Assembly: GCF_900099735.1 (NCBI RefSeq) | Contig: NZ_FNDT01000002.1 | Span: forward strand, 124,001-188,000 | DNA: 64,000 nt | From: Arthrobacter subterraneus | GTDB taxonomy: Bacteria; Actinomycetota; Actinomycetes; Actinomycetales; Micrococcaceae | Reading direction: 5' to 3' | Shown here: piece by piece, positions 9,542 through 21,150 of the stretch | How positions within the stretch are numbered: position 1 is the first letter of the stretch | How the letters are laid out: each line of letters begins with the position of its first letter | Notes under the pieces: generated by a model | Seen by the model: the letters and a program-made list of their open reading frames with translations, nothing else | Database searches by the model: none | What the model was told of the DNA's origin: nothing | Position numbers and translations under genes: made by a program

Positions 9542-11539
9542 GTGGCAGATCCAGCAACATACCGCCCGAGGACCGGCGAAATTCCGCAGGACCCAGGCGT
9601 GTACCGGTTCCGCGACCAGCACCGGCGGGTTGTGTATGTCGGCAAGGCGAAGAACCTTCGCTCCAGGCTCAACTCCTACTTTGCCAATCCCCGGGGACTG
9701 ATGCCCCGTACCCGGGCCATGGTGCACACCGCGGCCAGTGTTGAGTGGACGGTGGTCGGCAGCGAACTTGAGGCACTCCAACTGGAGTACACCTGGATCA
9801 AGGAGTTCAATCCGCGGTTCAACGTGATGTTCCGTGACGACAAGTCCTACCCATACCTCGCGGTCACCCTCGGGGAGAAGTACCCGCGGGTGCAGGTCAT
9901 GCGCGGCGACCGGCGCAAGGACACGCGCTACTTCGGCCCGTTCTACCCGGCGAAGGCAATCCGCGAGACGGTGGACACCCTACTGCGGGTCTTCCCCGTG
10001 CGCACCTGCAGCGCAGGAGTGTTCAAGCGCGCGGAGCGTTCCGGGAGGCCGTGCCTGCTGGGCTACATCGACAAGTGCTCCGCCCCCTGCGTCGGACGGA
10101 TCTCACCCGAAGACCATCGGGAACTGGCAAACCAGTTCTGCGACTTCATGTCGGGTCAGGCCAACCGATTCATCCGTGAACTGGAACAGAAGATGTCCGC
10201 CGCCGTCGCCGGGCTGGACTACGAGTCTGCTGCACGCATCCGGGACGACATCGCCGCACTCAAACGCGTCTTCGAACGCAACACTGTCGTGCTCAGCGAG
10301 GATACCGACGCGGACGTGTTCGCCCTCGCGGAGGATGAGCTGGAGGCCTCGATCCAGGTCTTCCACGTGCGTGGGGGCAGAATCCGGGGCCAGCGCGGCT
10401 GGATGGTCGAGAAGGTCGAGGACATGAGCACCGCCGATCTCGTCGAGCACCTCCTGCAGCAGGTCTACGGCGAGGGCAACAGCAGCAACAACCGCATCCC
10501 GCGGGAGGTCCTCGTACCGGAAATGCCCAGCAACGAGGAGCAGATGCGCGAGTGGCTCCGGCGGCTGCGCGGCGCCGCCGTCGACATCCGCGTGCCCCAG
10601 CGGGGGGACAAGGCCACCCTGCTCGGCACCGTCGCGCAGAATGCCGCCGACTCGCTGAGACTGCACAAGAGCCGCCGCGCCGGAGACATCACCACCCGGT
10701 CCGCCGCGCTGCAGGAGCTGCAGGAGGCGTTGGAGCTTCCCATGCCGCTGATGCGGATTGAATGCTTCGACATCTCCCACGTCCAGGGCACCAATGTGGT
10801 GGCGTCCATGGTTGTCGTCGAGGACGGGCTCCCACGTAAATCGGACTACCGCAGGTTCTCGATCTCCGGGGACGCGGCCCGGGATGACACGTCATCGATG
10901 TATGACGTCATTTCGCGCCGGTTCCGGAATTACCTCGCCGAGCGGAATCCGCTGGATTCACTGCCGGGCGACGACGACGGCGGCAGCGGCCCCGTCGAAC
11001 AGGAGCCGAAGATGCCTGCCCGCCAGAAGTTCGCCTATCCTCCGAACCTGGTGGTCGTGGACGGCGGACAGCCCCAGGTGCGTGCGGCCGCCCGTGCGCT
11101 CGAAGACCTTGGCATCGACGATGTCTTTGTCATCGGGCTGGCGAAGCGGCTGGAGGAGGTATGGCTCCCCGAGGGAGACTTCCCCGTGATCCTTCCCCGC
11201 GCCTCCGAGGGGCTGTTCCTGCTCCAGCGCATCCGCGACGAAGCCCACCGGTTTGCTCTCGCCTACCACCGGCAGAAGCGCGGCAAGTCCATGACCGTCT
11301 CCGTTCTGGACGAGGTGCCCGGGCTCGGTCCGGCCAAACGCCGGGCGCTGCTGAAGCATTTCGGCTCCGTCCGGAAGCTGAAGGCGGCGAGTGTTGAGGA
11401 GCTGCAGGAAGTACCGGGTGTGGGGCCGGCGCTGGCCGGGACCATCCGGCGTCAGCTGGCGGAAGGCAGCGGGGAGGGAACCGACCCGGCGCCCGCACCG
11501 GCGGTCAATATGATGACCGGCGAAATACTCGATTCTTAG
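9542..11539 (+). CDS. uvrC: Excinuclease ABC subunit UvrC
   Basis: UvrC makes the 3' and 5' incisions flanking the lesion marked by UvrA and UvrB. The 665-residue protein has the N-terminal GIY-YIG nuclease (GVYRFRDQ ... [13 protein letters not shown], about residues 19-45), a UVR motif for UvrB contact near residues 203-238, the RNase H-like 5' nuclease with FDISHVQGT and VVDGGQPQV, and C-terminal helix-hairpin-helix motifs ([21 protein letters not shown]). It is slightly longer than the usual 600 to 650 residues because of an inserted acidic stretch near residue 480 (GDDDGGSG). No SOS box is visible upstream, unlike uvrA. Confidence 0.97.
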   Translation: MADPATYRPRTGEIPQDPGVYRFRDQHRRVVYVGKAKNLRSRLNSYFANPRGLMPRTRAMVHTAASVEWTVVGSELEALQLEYTWIKEFNPRFNVMFRDDKSYPYLAVTLGEKYPRVQVMRGDRRKDTRYFGPFYPAKAIRETVDTLLRVFPVRTCSAGVFKRAERSGRPCLLGYIDKCSAPCVGRISPEDHRELANQFCDFMSGQANRFIRELEQKMSAAVAGLDYESAARIRDDIAALKRVFERNTVVLSEDTDADVFALAEDELEASIQVFHVRGGRIRGQRGWMVEKVEDMSTADLVEHLLQQVYGEGNSSNNRIPREVLVPEMPSNEEQMREWLRRLRGAAVDIRVPQRGDKATLLGTVAQNAADSLRLHKSRRAGDITTRSAALQELQEALELPMPLMRIECFDISHVQGTNVVASMVVVEDGLPRKSDYRRFSISGDAARDDTSSMYDVISRRFRNYLAERNPLDSLPGDDDGGSGPVEQEPKMPARQKFAYPPNLVVVDGGQPQVRAAARALEDLGIDDVFVIGLAKRLEEVWLPEGDFPVILPRASEGLFLLQRIRDEAHRFALAYHRQKRGKSMTVSVLDEVPGLGPAKRRALLKHFGSVRKLKAASVEELQEVPGVGPALAGTIRRQLAEGSGEGTDPAPAPAVNMMTGEILDS

Positions 11540-11623
11540 TTAGGGTAGACGTGGACGCCGGCCGCGGGTCGGCCGACAGGAGCTCGACAGCTGTGTGCAA
11601 ACGGTGGGACGGAAAACTTACAT

Positions 11624-12523
11624 ATGAACCAGACTGACGGTCTAACGCCGGTCAAACCTGCCGAGTCCGAACTCCTCGTGGTCACGGGCATGTCGGGTGC
11701 GGGCCGCAGTACGGCAGCCAATGCGCTGGAAGACCACGGCTGGTACGTCGTGGAGAATCTCCCGCCCCAGATGCTCGGCACCCTCACCGAAATCGTGTCG
11801 CGGACCCCGGAATCCATTCCGAAGCTCGCCGTCGTCATTGACGTGCGGAGCAAGGAACTGTTCCGCAATATCCAGGGTTCCCTGGCGGCTTTGCGGGCTG
11901 CGGGCATCACGTACCGGGTGTTGTTCCTGGACGCGGCAGACGACACCCTCGTCCGCCGCTTCGAGCAGGGAAGGCGCCCCCACCCGCTGCAGGGGGATGG
12001 CCGTATCCTGGACGGGATCTCCGCCGAACGGGACGTGCTGAAGGAACTCAAGCACGCCTCGGACGTGGTGGTGGACACCACCCAGCTCAACGTGCATGCG
12101 CTCGCCACCACCATCACCGAACTCTTTTCCGATTCCGGGCCCATCGTGCTGCGGCTGAACGTCATGAGCTTCGGATTCAAGTACGGGCTGCCGGTCGACG
12201 CCAACTTCGTCGCGGATGTCCGGTTCATCCCGAACCCGCACTGGGTGCCCGTGCTCCGTCCGCAGACCGGGCTCGACGGGCCTGTCCGGGACTATGTGCT
12301 GGACGCGAGCGGCGCCTCGCAGTTCATCGACCGGTACGTCAGCGCCCTTGAACCCGTCCTTGAGGGCTACCGCCGCGAGAACAAGCACTACGCAACGATC
12401 GCCGTCGGCTGTACGGGCGGCAAGCACCGCTCCGTCGCGGTGACCGAGGAGATCGCGCAGCGTCTCGCGCAGCTCCCCAGGGTGGAGGTAGCCGCCCACC
12501 ACCGCGATCTCGGGCGGGAATAG
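11624..12523 (+). CDS. rapZ: RapZ family nucleotide-binding protein (YvcJ-like)
   Basis: A 299-residue P-loop protein of the RapZ/YvcJ family. Walker A is GMSGAGRST at residues 22-30, and the C-terminal domain carries the conserved [12 protein letters not shown] block. In enterobacteria RapZ is an RNA adaptor tuning GlmS synthesis; in Gram-positives it is an ATPase/GTPase of uncertain role that always travels with yvcK and whiA, as it does here. Its TAG stop overlaps the yvcK GTG by one base. The ATG at 11624 has GGGACGG about 10 nt upstream. TAGGGT just after the uvrC stop could be the promoter, giving a leader of about 70 nt. Confidence 0.93.
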   Translation: MNQTDGLTPVKPAESELLVVTGMSGAGRSTAANALEDHGWYVVENLPPQMLGTLTEIVSRTPESIPKLAVVIDVRSKELFRNIQGSLAALRAAGITYRVLFLDAADDTLVRRFEQGRRPHPLQGDGRILDGISAERDVLKELKHASDVVVDTTQLNVHALATTITELFSDSGPIVLRLNVMSFGFKYGLPVDANFVADVRFIPNPHWVPVLRPQTGLDGPVRDYVLDASGASQFIDRYVSALEPVLEGYRRENKHYATIAVGCTGGKHRSVAVTEEIAQRLAQLPRVEVAAHHRDLGRE

Positions 12524-13554
12524 TGGCAATCCTCACCGGATCACTGCCGCTGATACCAGCTACCTCGGCCGCGCGGGCCGGCGCGGGTACGCAGGACAAC
12601 GCGCCGTCGGTGGTGGCGCTAGGAGGCGGTCACGGACTGTCCGCTTCACTGTCCGCCCTCCGCCTGCTCACCTCTGAGCTCACCGCTGTGGTGACGGTGG
12701 CCGATGACGGCGGCTCCTCGGGCCGCCTCCGCCGGGAACTTGGGGTGCTGCCGCCGGGCGACCTGCGGATGGCGCTGGCGGCGCTGTGTGATGACACGGA
12801 TTGGGGGAGAACCTGGCGTGACGTGATGCAGCACCGCTTCGCCTCGCGCGAGGGCGTTCAGGGTTCCCTCGACAACCACGCCCTCGGTAATCTCCTCATC
12901 GTCACGCTGTGGGAACTGCTGGGTGACCCGGTTGCAGGGCTCCAGTGGGCCGGTGCCCTGCTCGGGGCGAGGGGCAGGGTGCTCCCCATGGCCAGCGTGC
13001 CGCTCACCATTGAGGGCGATGTGCTCACCGAGGTCGACGGCGGCCTCCGGATGCGCAGGATCAGCGGCCAGGCCCAACTCGCCATGGCCGGAAGCTCGGG
13101 AAACGTCAACAAGGTCCGGCTGCTTCCCGAGGACGCCCCGGCGTGCGTCGATGCGCTGAATGCGATCGAACTGGCGGACTGGGTCATTCTGGGGCCGGGT
13201 TCCTGGTACACCTCGGTGCTGCCTCATCTCCTCCTGCCCGAGCTGCGCGATGCGCTGTGCACCACCACGGCGCGGCGCTGCCTGACCATGAACCTGAGCA
13301 ATGACACCAAGGAAACCCAGGGGATGAGCGCCGTCGACCATCTCTCGGTGATCAGGCGGTACGCTCCGGAATTCCGCGTCGATGCAGTGATTGCCGACCC
13401 GTCGGTCGTCTCCGACCGCAATGAGTTCGAAGCTGCGGTAGCTGAAATGGGCGGGCGTGCGTTCTTGGGTAAAGTAGGCTCTTCAAGCGGCGGACCGGTT
13501 CATGACGCGTTGCGCCTGGCAACGGCCTACCAAGACATGTTCGGCGAATTTTAG
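12523..13554 (+). CDS. yvcK: YvcK (CofD-like) gluconeogenesis factor
   Basis: A 343-residue CofD-fold protein. [17 protein letters not shown] near residue 31 and [15 protein letters not shown] near residue 58 are the nucleotide-sugar-binding motifs of the YvcK family. In Bacillus and Mycobacterium YvcK binds UDP-sugars and is needed for growth on gluconeogenic carbon and for cell-wall precursor balance; it is not a CofD enzyme. The GTG start overlaps the rapZ stop by one base. The first 25 or so residues are alanine-rich and precede the fold, so a later start cannot be excluded. It sits between rapZ and whiA, the standard order. Confidence 0.94.
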   Translation: MAILTGSLPLIPATSAARAGAGTQDNAPSVVALGGGHGLSASLSALRLLTSELTAVVTVADDGGSSGRLRRELGVLPPGDLRMALAALCDDTDWGRTWRDVMQHRFASREGVQGSLDNHALGNLLIVTLWELLGDPVAGLQWAGALLGARGRVLPMASVPLTIEGDVLTEVDGGLRMRRISGQAQLAMAGSSGNVNKVRLLPEDAPACVDALNAIELADWVILGPGSWYTSVLPHLLLPELRDALCTTTARRCLTMNLSNDTKETQGMSAVDHLSVIRRYAPEFRVDAVIADPSVVSDRNEFEAAVAEMGGRAFLGKVGSSSGGPVHDALRLATAYQDMFGEF

Positions 13555-13564
13555 GAGGATGTCT

Positions 13565-14545
13565 GTGGCGCTGACCGCGGATGTGAAAGAGGAACTCTCA
13601 CACCTCGACGTCAAGAAGTCGTCGGTACGCAAGGCTGAGGTTTCCGCACTCCTGCGCTTCGCCGGCGGCCTGCACATTATCTCCGGGCGCATTGTCATCG
13701 AGGCGGAAGTGGACCTGGCGTCGACCGCGAGACGGCTGCGTGCGGCCATCGCGGATGTCTACGGGCACAACAGCGAAATCATCGTGGTGTCAGGGAACGG
13801 TCTGAGGCGCGGCAACCGTTACGTGGTGCGCGTGGTCCGCGACGGGGAGTCGCTTGCCCGGCAAACCGGCCTGCTCGACAACCGCGGAAGGCCGGTGCGG
13901 GGGCTGCCGTCCGTCGTCGTCAATGGTTCCGCGGCGGATGCGGAGGCCGTCTGGCGAGGCGCCTTCCTGGCCCATGGGTCTCTGACCGAGCCGGGCCGCT
14001 CGTCAGCTCTGGAGGTCACGTGCCCCGGGCCGGAGTCCGCGCTGGCACTTGTCGGTGCCGCGCGGCGACTCGGTATCACCGCGAAGGCCCGGGAGGTCCG
14101 TGGGGTTGACCGCGTGGTCATCCGGGACGGGGATACCATCGCCGCCCTCCTCACCCGCATGGGAGCACACGACGCCCTGATGGTGTGGGAGGAGCGCAGG
14201 ATGCGCAAGGAGGTCCGCGCCACCGCGAACCGGCTTGCCAACTTCGATGACGCCAACCTTCGGCGGTCCGCGCAGGCAGCCGTGGCAGCGGGCGCCCGCG
14301 TTGAACGGGCCCTGGAGATCCTCGGTGAGGAAGTCCCGGACCACCTGAAGTACGCGGGTGAACTCCGTGTGGGGCACAAGCAGGCAAGCCTCGACGAGCT
14401 GGGTCGGATCGCGGATCCGCCCATGACCAAGGACGCCATCGCCGGTCGCATCCGGCGCCTGCTCGCCATGGCGGACAAGCGTGCGGCGGAACTGGGGATC
14501 CCGGGAACCGATGCCAATGTGACTGCAGACATGCTGGATGACTGA
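13565..14545 (+). CDS. whiA: DNA-binding protein WhiA
   Basis: WhiA is a 326-residue regulator combining an N-terminal LAGLIDADG-homing-endonuclease-like fold with a C-terminal helix-turn-helix. In Streptomyces it acts with WhiB on sporulation and division genes; in other Gram-positives it affects division and chromosome segregation. Recognisable blocks are [25 protein letters not shown] and [13 protein letters not shown] chose GTG 13565: AGGAGG at 13553-13558 lies 6 nt before it, whereas the ATG at 13559 directly abuts the AGGAGG. The gene follows yvcK by 10 nt and ends the rapZ-yvcK-whiA operon. Confidence 0.95.
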   Translation: MALTADVKEELSHLDVKKSSVRKAEVSALLRFAGGLHIISGRIVIEAEVDLASTARRLRAAIADVYGHNSEIIVVSGNGLRRGNRYVVRVVRDGESLARQTGLLDNRGRPVRGLPSVVVNGSAADAEAVWRGAFLAHGSLTEPGRSSALEVTCPGPESALALVGAARRLGITAKAREVRGVDRVVIRDGDTIAALLTRMGAHDALMVWEERRMRKEVRATANRLANFDDANLRRSAQAAVAAGARVERALEILGEEVPDHLKYAGELRVGHKQASLDELGRIADPPMTKDAIAGRIRRLLAMADKRAAELGIPGTDANVTADMLDD

Positions 14546-14554
14546 ATACGTGCT

Positions 14555-14560
14555 TAGGAT
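14555..14560 (+). promoter_or_regulatory. Candidate -10 element for sodA
   Basis: TAGGAT occurs 10 nt after the whiA stop, about 110 nt upstream of the sodA GTG. The leader would carry a small hairpin (CCGGGC 14624-14629 with GCCCGG 14635-14640) shortly before the ribosome binding site. The -35 region is not recognisable. Confidence 0.35.
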
Positions 14561-14668
14561 GGGACTTCAAGGGGTTCCGCGTGCCGTCAGGGTGGCGGGG
14601 CCTCACCTGGAGAACCGCAACAGCCGGGCGGCAAGCCCGGAACAGCAATACAGGACCTGGAGGATTTC

Positions 14669-15295
14669 GTGAGCGAATACGTACTGCCCGAACTCAACTA
14701 CGACTACGCCGCCCTTGAGCCGCACATCTCTGCGCGGATCATGGAGCTCCACCACAGCAAGCACCATGCTGCTTACGTCAAGGGAGCCAATGACGCCCTC
14801 GCGCAGCTCGCCGAGGCCCGCCAGAACGGGGACTTCACCAATATTCCCAAGCTGTCCAAGGATCTTGCCTTCCACACCGGCGGCCACGTGAACCACTCGG
14901 TTTTCTGGAACAACCTCTCGCCGGACGGAGGCGACAAGCCGGAAGGTGAGCTGGCCGCTGCGATCGACGATGCGTTCGGCTCATTCGACGCATTCCGCGG
15001 ACACTTCAATGCCGCCGCACTGAGCCTCCAGGGATCAGGCTGGGCGCTGCTTGCCTGGGAGCCCATCGGCGGCAACCTCGTGATCGAGCAGCTTTACGAC
15101 CAGCAGGGCAACGTTCCCGTCGGAACCACCCCGCTGCTCATGCTCGATATGTGGGAGCACGCCTTCTACCTTGACTACGTCAATGTCAAGGCTGACTACG
15201 TCAAGGCCTTTTGGAATATCGTGAACTGGGCCGACGTCGCCCGCCGCTTCGAGGGCGCCCGCGCAAACGCGAGCGGGTTGATCACCCTGTCATAA
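14669..15295 (+). CDS. sodA: Superoxide dismutase (Mn/Fe family)
   Basis: A 208-residue cytoplasmic superoxide dismutase. The four metal ligands are visible: H28 in ELHHSKHH, H76 in VNHSVFW, D160 and H164 in DMWEHAFY. The Gln-containing segment QLYDQQGN in the second half favours manganese over iron, although actinobacterial enzymes can be cambialistic. The GTG start follows CTGGAGG with normal spacing. The gene lies alone between whiA and gap, with its own probable promoter upstream and a strong hairpin downstream, so it is probably monocistronic. Length is normal for the family. Confidence 0.96.
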   Translation: MSEYVLPELNYDYAALEPHISARIMELHHSKHHAAYVKGANDALAQLAEARQNGDFTNIPKLSKDLAFHTGGHVNHSVFWNNLSPDGGDKPEGELAAAIDDAFGSFDAFRGHFNAAALSLQGSGWALLAWEPIGGNLVIEQLYDQQGNVPVGTTPLLMLDMWEHAFYLDYVNVKADYVKAFWNIVNWADVARRFEGARANASGLITLS

Positions 15296-15307
15296 CCCCT
15301 TCCACCC

Positions 15308-15357
15308 GCATCGGCGTAACCTTTCCTGCCTGACCGGGCAGGAAAGGTTCCCGATGC
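15308..15357 (+). terminator. Two-part hairpin terminator after sodA
   Basis: The 13-bp arms AACCTTTCCTGCC (15318-15330) and its complement (15337-15349) are perfect, with a 6-nt loop. They extend outward, past a CGT/C internal loop, into GCATCGG (15308-15314) and CCGATGC (15351-15357). No T-tract follows, common in actinobacterial terminators. It separates sodA from the gap operon. Confidence 0.75.
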
Positions 15358-15473
15358 GTAAGATGATTCCTGTCGCCTCCGTCACATTCCACGGGGCTGC
15401 AGCCATGAACGCTTTACAAACGCGCACAGTGCGGTGCATTGATTTCAGACGCCGGACCGGTCCGCCTTTTTAA

Positions 15474-16529
<1,056 letters not shown>

Positions 16530-16536
16530 GGAAACC

Positions 16537-17784
16537 GTGAGCTACTCCTCCCTGGATGAACTGCTGAACGAGGGCGTCCGCGGGCGGCGTGTTCTGGTCC
16601 GGTCGGACCTCAACGTGCCGCTCGAGGGCGACCTCCCCACCCTGCGGGTGACGGACGACGGCCGCATCCGCGCCTCGCTCCCGGTGCTGCGCAAGCTCAC
16701 GGAGGCCGGTGCCGCCGTGATTGTGATGGCCCACCTCGGGCGTCCCAAGGGCGCCCCGGAAGAGAAGTATTCGCTGAAACCCGCCGTGGACCGGTTGTCT
16801 GAACTTGCCGGCTTCGACGTGGCGTTCGCTGAGGATGTCACCGGGGACAGCGCGCGTGAGCGTGCCCAGGCACTCTCGGAAGGGAGCGTCCTCGTCCTGG
16901 AGAACGTCCGGTTTGACCCGCGCGAGACAAGCAAGGACGACGCCGAACGGGCATCTTTCGCAGACGAGCTGGTGCAGTTGACCGGTGAAAACGGCGCCTA
17001 CGTGGATGACGCGTTCGGAGCGGTTCACCGCAAGCATGCGAGCGTCTACGACGTGGCCTCGCGACTGCCTGCCTATCAGGGCGACCTGGTGAAGGCGGAG
17101 GTTGATGTGCTGCAGCGGCTCACCACTGACCCGGAGCGGCCTTTTGTGGTGGTCCTCGGCGGTTCAAAGGTCTCCGACAAACTTGCAGTCATTGAAAACC
17201 TCCTCGGTACAGCTGACCGCCTGCTGATCGGTGGCGGCATGGTGTTCACCTTCCTGGCAGCCCAGGGTCACCAGGTCGGCTCCAGCCTGCTGGAGGAAGA
17301 CCAGCTGGACACGGTACGGGGCTACCTCGCCCGTGCCAGGGAGGCCGGAACGGAATTTGTGCTGCCCACCGACATTGTGGTGGCAGAGAAGTTCGCGCCC
17401 GACGCCGGCCATGAGATCCGTCCGGCTGACGCAATGGAGTCAGGGGAGTTCGGTTCCTCCGGGCTGGGACTGGATATCGGCCCGGACTCCGGTGCAGCCT
17501 TCGCGCGGGAGATCGGGCAGGCACGCACCGTCTTCTGGAACGGCCCCATGGGAGTCTTCGAGTTCGACGCCTTCGCAGCAGGCACGAAGGCGGTTGCGCA
17601 GGCACTGGCCGAAGCCACCGCTGCCGGCGCACTCACGGTGGTAGGTGGCGGCGACTCCGCTGCGGCGGTCCGGGGACTCGGATTCGACGAATCCAGCTTC
17701 AGCCACATCTCCACCGGCGGCGGAGCCAGCCTGGAATACCTTGAGGGCAAGGAACTCCCCGGCCTGACCGCTCTGCAGCGCTGA
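16537..17784 (+). CDS. pgk: Phosphoglycerate kinase
   Basis: A 415-residue cytoplasmic kinase transferring phosphate from 1,3-bisphosphoglycerate to ADP. The substrate-binding N-domain shows [11 protein letters not shown] and MAHLGRPKG; the nucleotide C-domain shows [20 protein letters not shown] and [11 protein letters not shown] followed by [13 protein letters not shown]. All are canonical, and length is normal. The GTG start is 7 nt after the gap stop with a GGGAAACC spacer, so translation is likely coupled. tpiA follows after 35 nt. Confidence 0.97.
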   Translation: MSYSSLDELLNEGVRGRRVLVRSDLNVPLEGDLPTLRVTDDGRIRASLPVLRKLTEAGAAVIVMAHLGRPKGAPEEKYSLKPAVDRLSELAGFDVAFAEDVTGDSARERAQALSEGSVLVLENVRFDPRETSKDDAERASFADELVQLTGENGAYVDDAFGAVHRKHASVYDVASRLPAYQGDLVKAEVDVLQRLTTDPERPFVVVLGGSKVSDKLAVIENLLGTADRLLIGGGMVFTFLAAQGHQVGSSLLEEDQLDTVRGYLARAREAGTEFVLPTDIVVAEKFAPDAGHEIRPADAMESGEFGSSGLGLDIGPDSGAAFAREIGQARTVFWNGPMGVFEFDAFAAGTKAVAQALAEATAAGALTVVGGGDSAAAVRGLGFDESSFSHISTGGGASLEYLEGKELPGLTALQR

Positions 17785-17819
17785 CATCCATCCGCAGTAC
17801 TTCTAGAACTGGAGACTCC

Positions 17820-18635
17820 ATGACTTCCTCGACGAACGGAACATACGACCGTCGTCCGCTCATCGCCGGCAACTGGAAAATGAACCTGGACCACGTCCAG
17901 GGCATCACCCTGCTGCAGAAGCTCGCGTGGACCCTCGACGACGCGAAGCACGATTACTCGCGGGTGGAGGTCGCGGTCTTCCCGCCCTTCACTGATCTGC
18001 GGGGCGTGCAGACGCTGGTCAAAGGCGACGACCTCGACATCGTGTACGGCGGACAGGACCTCTCGCCGGAAGACTCGGGCGCCTACACCGGCGACATCTC
18101 CGGGCAGTTCCTTGAGAAGCTCGGATGCACCTATGTGCTGGTTGGCCACTCGGAACGCCGGACCATCCACAACGAATCCGATGAACTGTTGAACCGGAAG
18201 GTCCAGGCAGCATACCGGCACAATCTTGTACCGGTACTGTGCGTCGGTGAAGGGCTCGAGGTCCGTCAGGCCGGAACCCACGTCGAGCACACTCTGGCCC
18301 AGTTGCGCCAGGACGTTGCCGGTCTGGACCCAGAGCAGGCCGGCGAACTCGTTGTGGCCTACGAGCCCGTGTGGGCCATCGGAACGGGAGAAGTCGCAGG
18401 GCCGGCTGATGCCCAGGAGATGTGCGCGGCCATCCGCGCGGAGCTCGCGGCACTGTTTGACGAGTCGGTCGCAGCCCGCGTGCGCCTGCTCTACGGAGGA
18501 TCGGTCAAGGCTTCCAATGCGGCGGCGATCCTCAAGGAGCGCGACGTCGACGGCGTGCTCGTCGGCGGAGCGAGCCTCGACGTCGATGAGTTTGCTAACA
18601 TTGTCAGGTTCGAGCACCATCTGGTGACCGGTTAA
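17820..18635 (+). CDS. tpiA: Triosephosphate isomerase
   Basis: A 271-residue TIM-barrel enzyme interconverting dihydroxyacetone phosphate and glyceraldehyde 3-phosphate. The active-site Lys is in AGNWKMN, the electrophilic His in VGHSERR, and the catalytic Glu in [11 protein letters not shown]; the phosphate loop appears as [10 protein letters not shown]. Length is slightly above the usual 250 because of a short N-terminal tail. ACTGGAGA before the ATG is a good ribosome binding site. It is third in the glycolytic run and is followed by secG after 20 nt. Confidence 0.97.
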   Translation: MTSSTNGTYDRRPLIAGNWKMNLDHVQGITLLQKLAWTLDDAKHDYSRVEVAVFPPFTDLRGVQTLVKGDDLDIVYGGQDLSPEDSGAYTGDISGQFLEKLGCTYVLVGHSERRTIHNESDELLNRKVQAAYRHNLVPVLCVGEGLEVRQAGTHVEHTLAQLRQDVAGLDPEQAGELVVAYEPVWAIGTGEVAGPADAQEMCAAIRAELAALFDESVAARVRLLYGGSVKASNAAAILKERDVDGVLVGGASLDVDEFANIVRFEHHLVTG

Positions 18636-18655
18636 GGTCACACTGAAAGGTCACC

Positions 18656-18907
18656 GTGGAAATTCTCCGTATCATCCTGTTGGTACTGCTGGGTATCACC
18701 AGCCTGCTGCTGACACTGCTCATTCTGCTCCATAAAGGCAGGGGCGGTGGCATGTCCGATATGTTCGGCGGAGGTATGACCACCAGCATGGGATCGTCCG
18801 GAGTTGCCGAGCGCAACCTTAACCGGTTCACGGTGGCGCTTGGGCTCGCCTGGGGTGTAGTCATCGTGGCACTGGGCCTGATCCAGCGTTTCGCCGGGGA
18901 TTCCTGA
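18656..18907 (+). CDS. secG: Preprotein translocase subunit SecG
   Basis: An 83-residue membrane protein with two predicted transmembrane helices (about residues 3-26 and 57-77) separated by a glycine- and methionine-rich loop containing LLHKGRGGGMSDMFGG, the SecG signature. SecG supports SecYEG during SecA-driven export. The GTG start has AAAGGTCACC upstream. Placement directly after tpiA is conserved in actinobacteria. A weak hairpin (GCGGC 18943-18947 with GCCGC 18955-18959) follows and may terminate the operon. Confidence 0.94.
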   Translation: MEILRIILLVLLGITSLLLTLLILLHKGRGGGMSDMFGGGMTTSMGSSGVAERNLNRFTVALGLAWGVVIVALGLIQRFAGDS

Positions 18908-19041
18908 CACCCGGCGGCCGGTGAAATCGGTCTCGGTCCAAAGCGGCACTGTGAGCCGCCAAAGCTATCCCGCGTCCACCACATCAGGGCGTACACTGAA
19001 CCTCGAACGCAGGTCGTGTGCGGTACTGATGGGAGAAATCC

Positions 19042-19413
19042 ATGGTGAACGCGGGACACGCTTTTAAGGGAACGCGCGTCGGGTCAGGCTACAGCGCCGG
19101 GTCCTCCGGGCACCTCGATGCTGAGCGCAGGCGCGGCGTCGTCGACCGAACCGTTGTCAGCTACTGGTGTCTTGAGGGACACGAGACAAGGCCGACCTTC
19201 GCGAAGCTGAACGAGACCGAAATCCCGGAGGTGTGGGAGTGCGGGCGTTGCGGCAGTCCCGCCGGACGCTCACCCGGGGTGGACCTCAACATTGACGGGG
19301 ACGAGCCCTTCAAGAGCCATCTCCAGTACGTCAAAGAACGCCGCACCGAAGCGGAAGCGGCCAGGGTGCTGGAGAATGCGCTGGCGCAGTTGCGCCGGCA
19401 GCGCTCCGTCTAG
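19042..19413 (+). CDS. rbpA: RNA polymerase-binding protein RbpA
   Basis: A 123-residue actinobacterial transcription factor that binds the primary sigma factor and RNA polymerase and stabilises open complexes. The zinc-ribbon-like core is SYWCLEGHETRP ... WECGRCGSPA (about residues 42-75), followed by a basic linker and a C-terminal helix that contacts sigma (QYVKERRTEAEAARV). The ATG has GGGAGAAATCC upstream, and TACACT (18992-18997) is a candidate -10. Its stop codon shares the palindrome CTAG with the convergent pgl stop, leaving no room for a terminator between them. Confidence 0.93.
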   Translation: MVNAGHAFKGTRVGSGYSAGSSGHLDAERRRGVVDRTVVSYWCLEGHETRPTFAKLNETEIPEVWECGRCGSPAGRSPGVDLNIDGDEPFKSHLQYVKERRTEAEAARVLENALAQLRRQRSV

Positions 19414-20219
19414 ACCGCGTCCGTGTCGCCGTTATCGATCAGGCGTCCGGGGAGCTGGCTCGCCGCTTCCTGATCAATCAGCCATAGGGTCTTTTTCCGG
19501 CCACGCGCGCCCGCCGCAGGCACCTGCACAGGGCCCGCTCCTGCAAGAGCGAGACCGACCGCTCCGGCCTTGTCCGCGCCCGCTACGGCGAGCCAGACTT
19601 CCTCGGCCGAGTTGATTGCCTCGAGGGTGAGGCTGACGCGCTCCGGCGGCGGCTTCGGAGCGCCGCTGACGCCCACCACCGTCTGCCCCTTGGTGCGGAT
19701 TCCTGACATTTCAGGGAAGAGGGATGCCACATGCGCGTCCGGCCCCACACCGAGCAGCAGGATGTCGAACCTGGGCAGCCGCGGATCGGAGAGCTCAAGG
19801 CCCAGGGCCGCCTCCTTCCGGGCCGCCTCCTGGAGCCGGGCCGCATAACCGGCAGCGGCGTCATCCTGGCTGTTGAAGGCATCGGAGCTTCCGAACTCAT
19901 GAACGCGCTCGTCGGAAACTCCGAGCTGGTCCAGCAGTGCAGCCCTGGCCTGATCGGCGTTGCGGTCCTGGTTCCCGGCGGGCAGGAACCTCTCGTCTCC
20001 CCACCAGAAGTCGACGGCAGACCAGTCGACGGCGGACCGTATCGGCGACTCTGCGACGGCGCGGAGGGCGCCGATGCCCAGGGTTCCACCGGTGAGGACC
20101 ACGGTTGCTGTGCCGCGTTCATTCTGGATATCCACCAGGCGCGTCAGGAGCCGGGCCGCCACGGACGCTGCCAGGAGGCCCGCATCAGGATGGATACTGA
20201 CTTTTGGTTCAGTGTTCAC
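19410..20219 (-). CDS. pgl: 6-phosphogluconolactonase
   Basis: A 269-residue enzyme of the NagB/RpiA-like DevB type that hydrolyses 6-phosphogluconolactone in the oxidative pentose-phosphate branch. Characteristic segments are VVLTGGTLG, VDFWWGDERFLP and the late LLGVGPDAHVASLFP. The start overlaps the end of opcA by 11 nt, placing it last in tkt-tal-pgi-zwf-opcA-pgl. It ends tail-to-tail with rbpA, sharing CTAG. Length and order match other actinobacteria. Confidence 0.95.
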   Translation of the reverse strand: MNTEPKVSIHPDAGLLAASVAARLLTRLVDIQNERGTATVVLTGGTLGIGALRAVAESPIRSAVDWSAVDFWWGDERFLPAGNQDRNADQARAALLDQLGVSDERVHEFGSSDAFNSQDDAAAGYAARLQEAARKEAALGLELSDPRLPRFDILLLGVGPDAHVASLFPEMSGIRTKGQTVVGVSGAPKPPPERVSLTLEAINSAEEVWLAVAGADKAGAVGLALAGAGPVQVPAAGARGRKKTLWLIDQEAASQLPGRLIDNGDTDAV

Positions 20220-21150
20220 TGGTCCGTACGCTCCTCAGGTTTGTCCGTGCGAGCCCTTCGGTGATGACCTCCCCGAATACATCATCAGGGTCAAGCCGCC
20301 GCAGCTCCTCTGCGAGACAGTCTTTCAGGCTGCGGCGGGGGAGGGAAATTCGTTGCACCGGCTGGTCGGGCTGGTGCAGCTCGGCCACCGCCCGTCGTGG
20401 ACGGTCCAACTGGACGTCTCCGGCCGGGCGTGAAAAGCGGACGCTGTGCAGACCGGTTCCCGGTTCACCGGCTTCGATGGACACCGGCGTGTCAAGCGCC
20501 AGAGTGAGCCACGCCGCGAGGAGGACCGTGCTGGGTGAATCCGAGGCTCCCTCGACCGTCACAGCCGTGATGGGGGAGCCGTCCAGCTGCTCCAGCACGG
20601 CGGCAAGCTGGATCCGCCAGTTGGTCAGCCTTGTCCAGGCGAGGTCCGTGTCGCCGGCCTCATACGTGCGCCGGATGTTGAACAGGGCGGCGGTGGGGTC
20701 CGCCTCATTGGCAGAGTCGGTGATGCGGCGGTGAGCAATACTGCCGATCGATGTCCGCGCCGCCGCTTCCGGGACGCCGTGCGGCCACCAGGCGACGATG
20801 GGTGCGTCCGGGAGGAGCAGCGCGGACACGAGCGACTCACTCTCGCCTGCGAGCTCGCCGTAACCCGTCAGTACAATCACTTCCGAGGCGCCCGCGTCGC
20901 CGCCAACGCGAATCTGTGCATCAAGGCGGGTTTCTCCGGAGTCCTTGCCCTCCGCCAGCACGATGATGCGGCAGGGGTGTTCCCTGCTGGCTTCATTCGC
21001 CGCGAGGATGGCCTCCTCCTCGTGGCCCGAGCGGGTGATGACCACGAGCGTGAGCACCCGTCCAAGGGCAACGACACCGCCCTTGTCGCGCATGGTCATG
21101 ATTTCCTTGGAGACCTTGGAGGTCGTTGTATCGGGAAGATCGACGATCAT
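20209..21150 (-). CDS. opcA: Glucose-6-phosphate dehydrogenase assembly protein OpcA
   Basis: A 313-residue OpcA protein, an allosteric or assembly partner that activates glucose-6-phosphate dehydrogenase in cyanobacteria and actinobacteria. The sequence begins MIVDLPDTTTSKVSKEI and includes the conserved blocks VITRSGHEEEAILAANEAS, HPCRIIVL and PIVAWWPHGVP. Its start overlaps the zwf stop by 4 nt (ATGA), consistent with stoichiometric production of partner proteins. No catalytic motif is expected. Confidence 0.95.
   Translation of the reverse strand: MIVDLPDTTTSKVSKEIMTMRDKGGVVALGRVLTLVVITRSGHEEEAILAANEASREHPCRIIVLAEGKDSGETRLDAQIRVGGDAGASEVIVLTGYGELAGESESLVSALLLPDAPIVAWWPHGVPEAAARTSIGSIAHRRITDSANEADPTAALFNIRRTYEAGDTDLAWTRLTNWRIQLAAVLEQLDGSPITAVTVEGASDSPSTVLLAAWLTLALDTPVSIEAGEPGTGLHSVRFSRPAGDVQLDRPRRAVAELHQPDQPVQRISLPRRSLKDCLAEELRRLDPDDVFGEVITEGLARTNLRSVRTSEH

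Noticed and set aside
14624-14640. Small hairpin in the sodA leader as a possible riboswitch
   Set aside because: Only a 6-bp stem with a 5-nt loop; no known aptamer features. Kept only as a remark in the sodA promoter entry.
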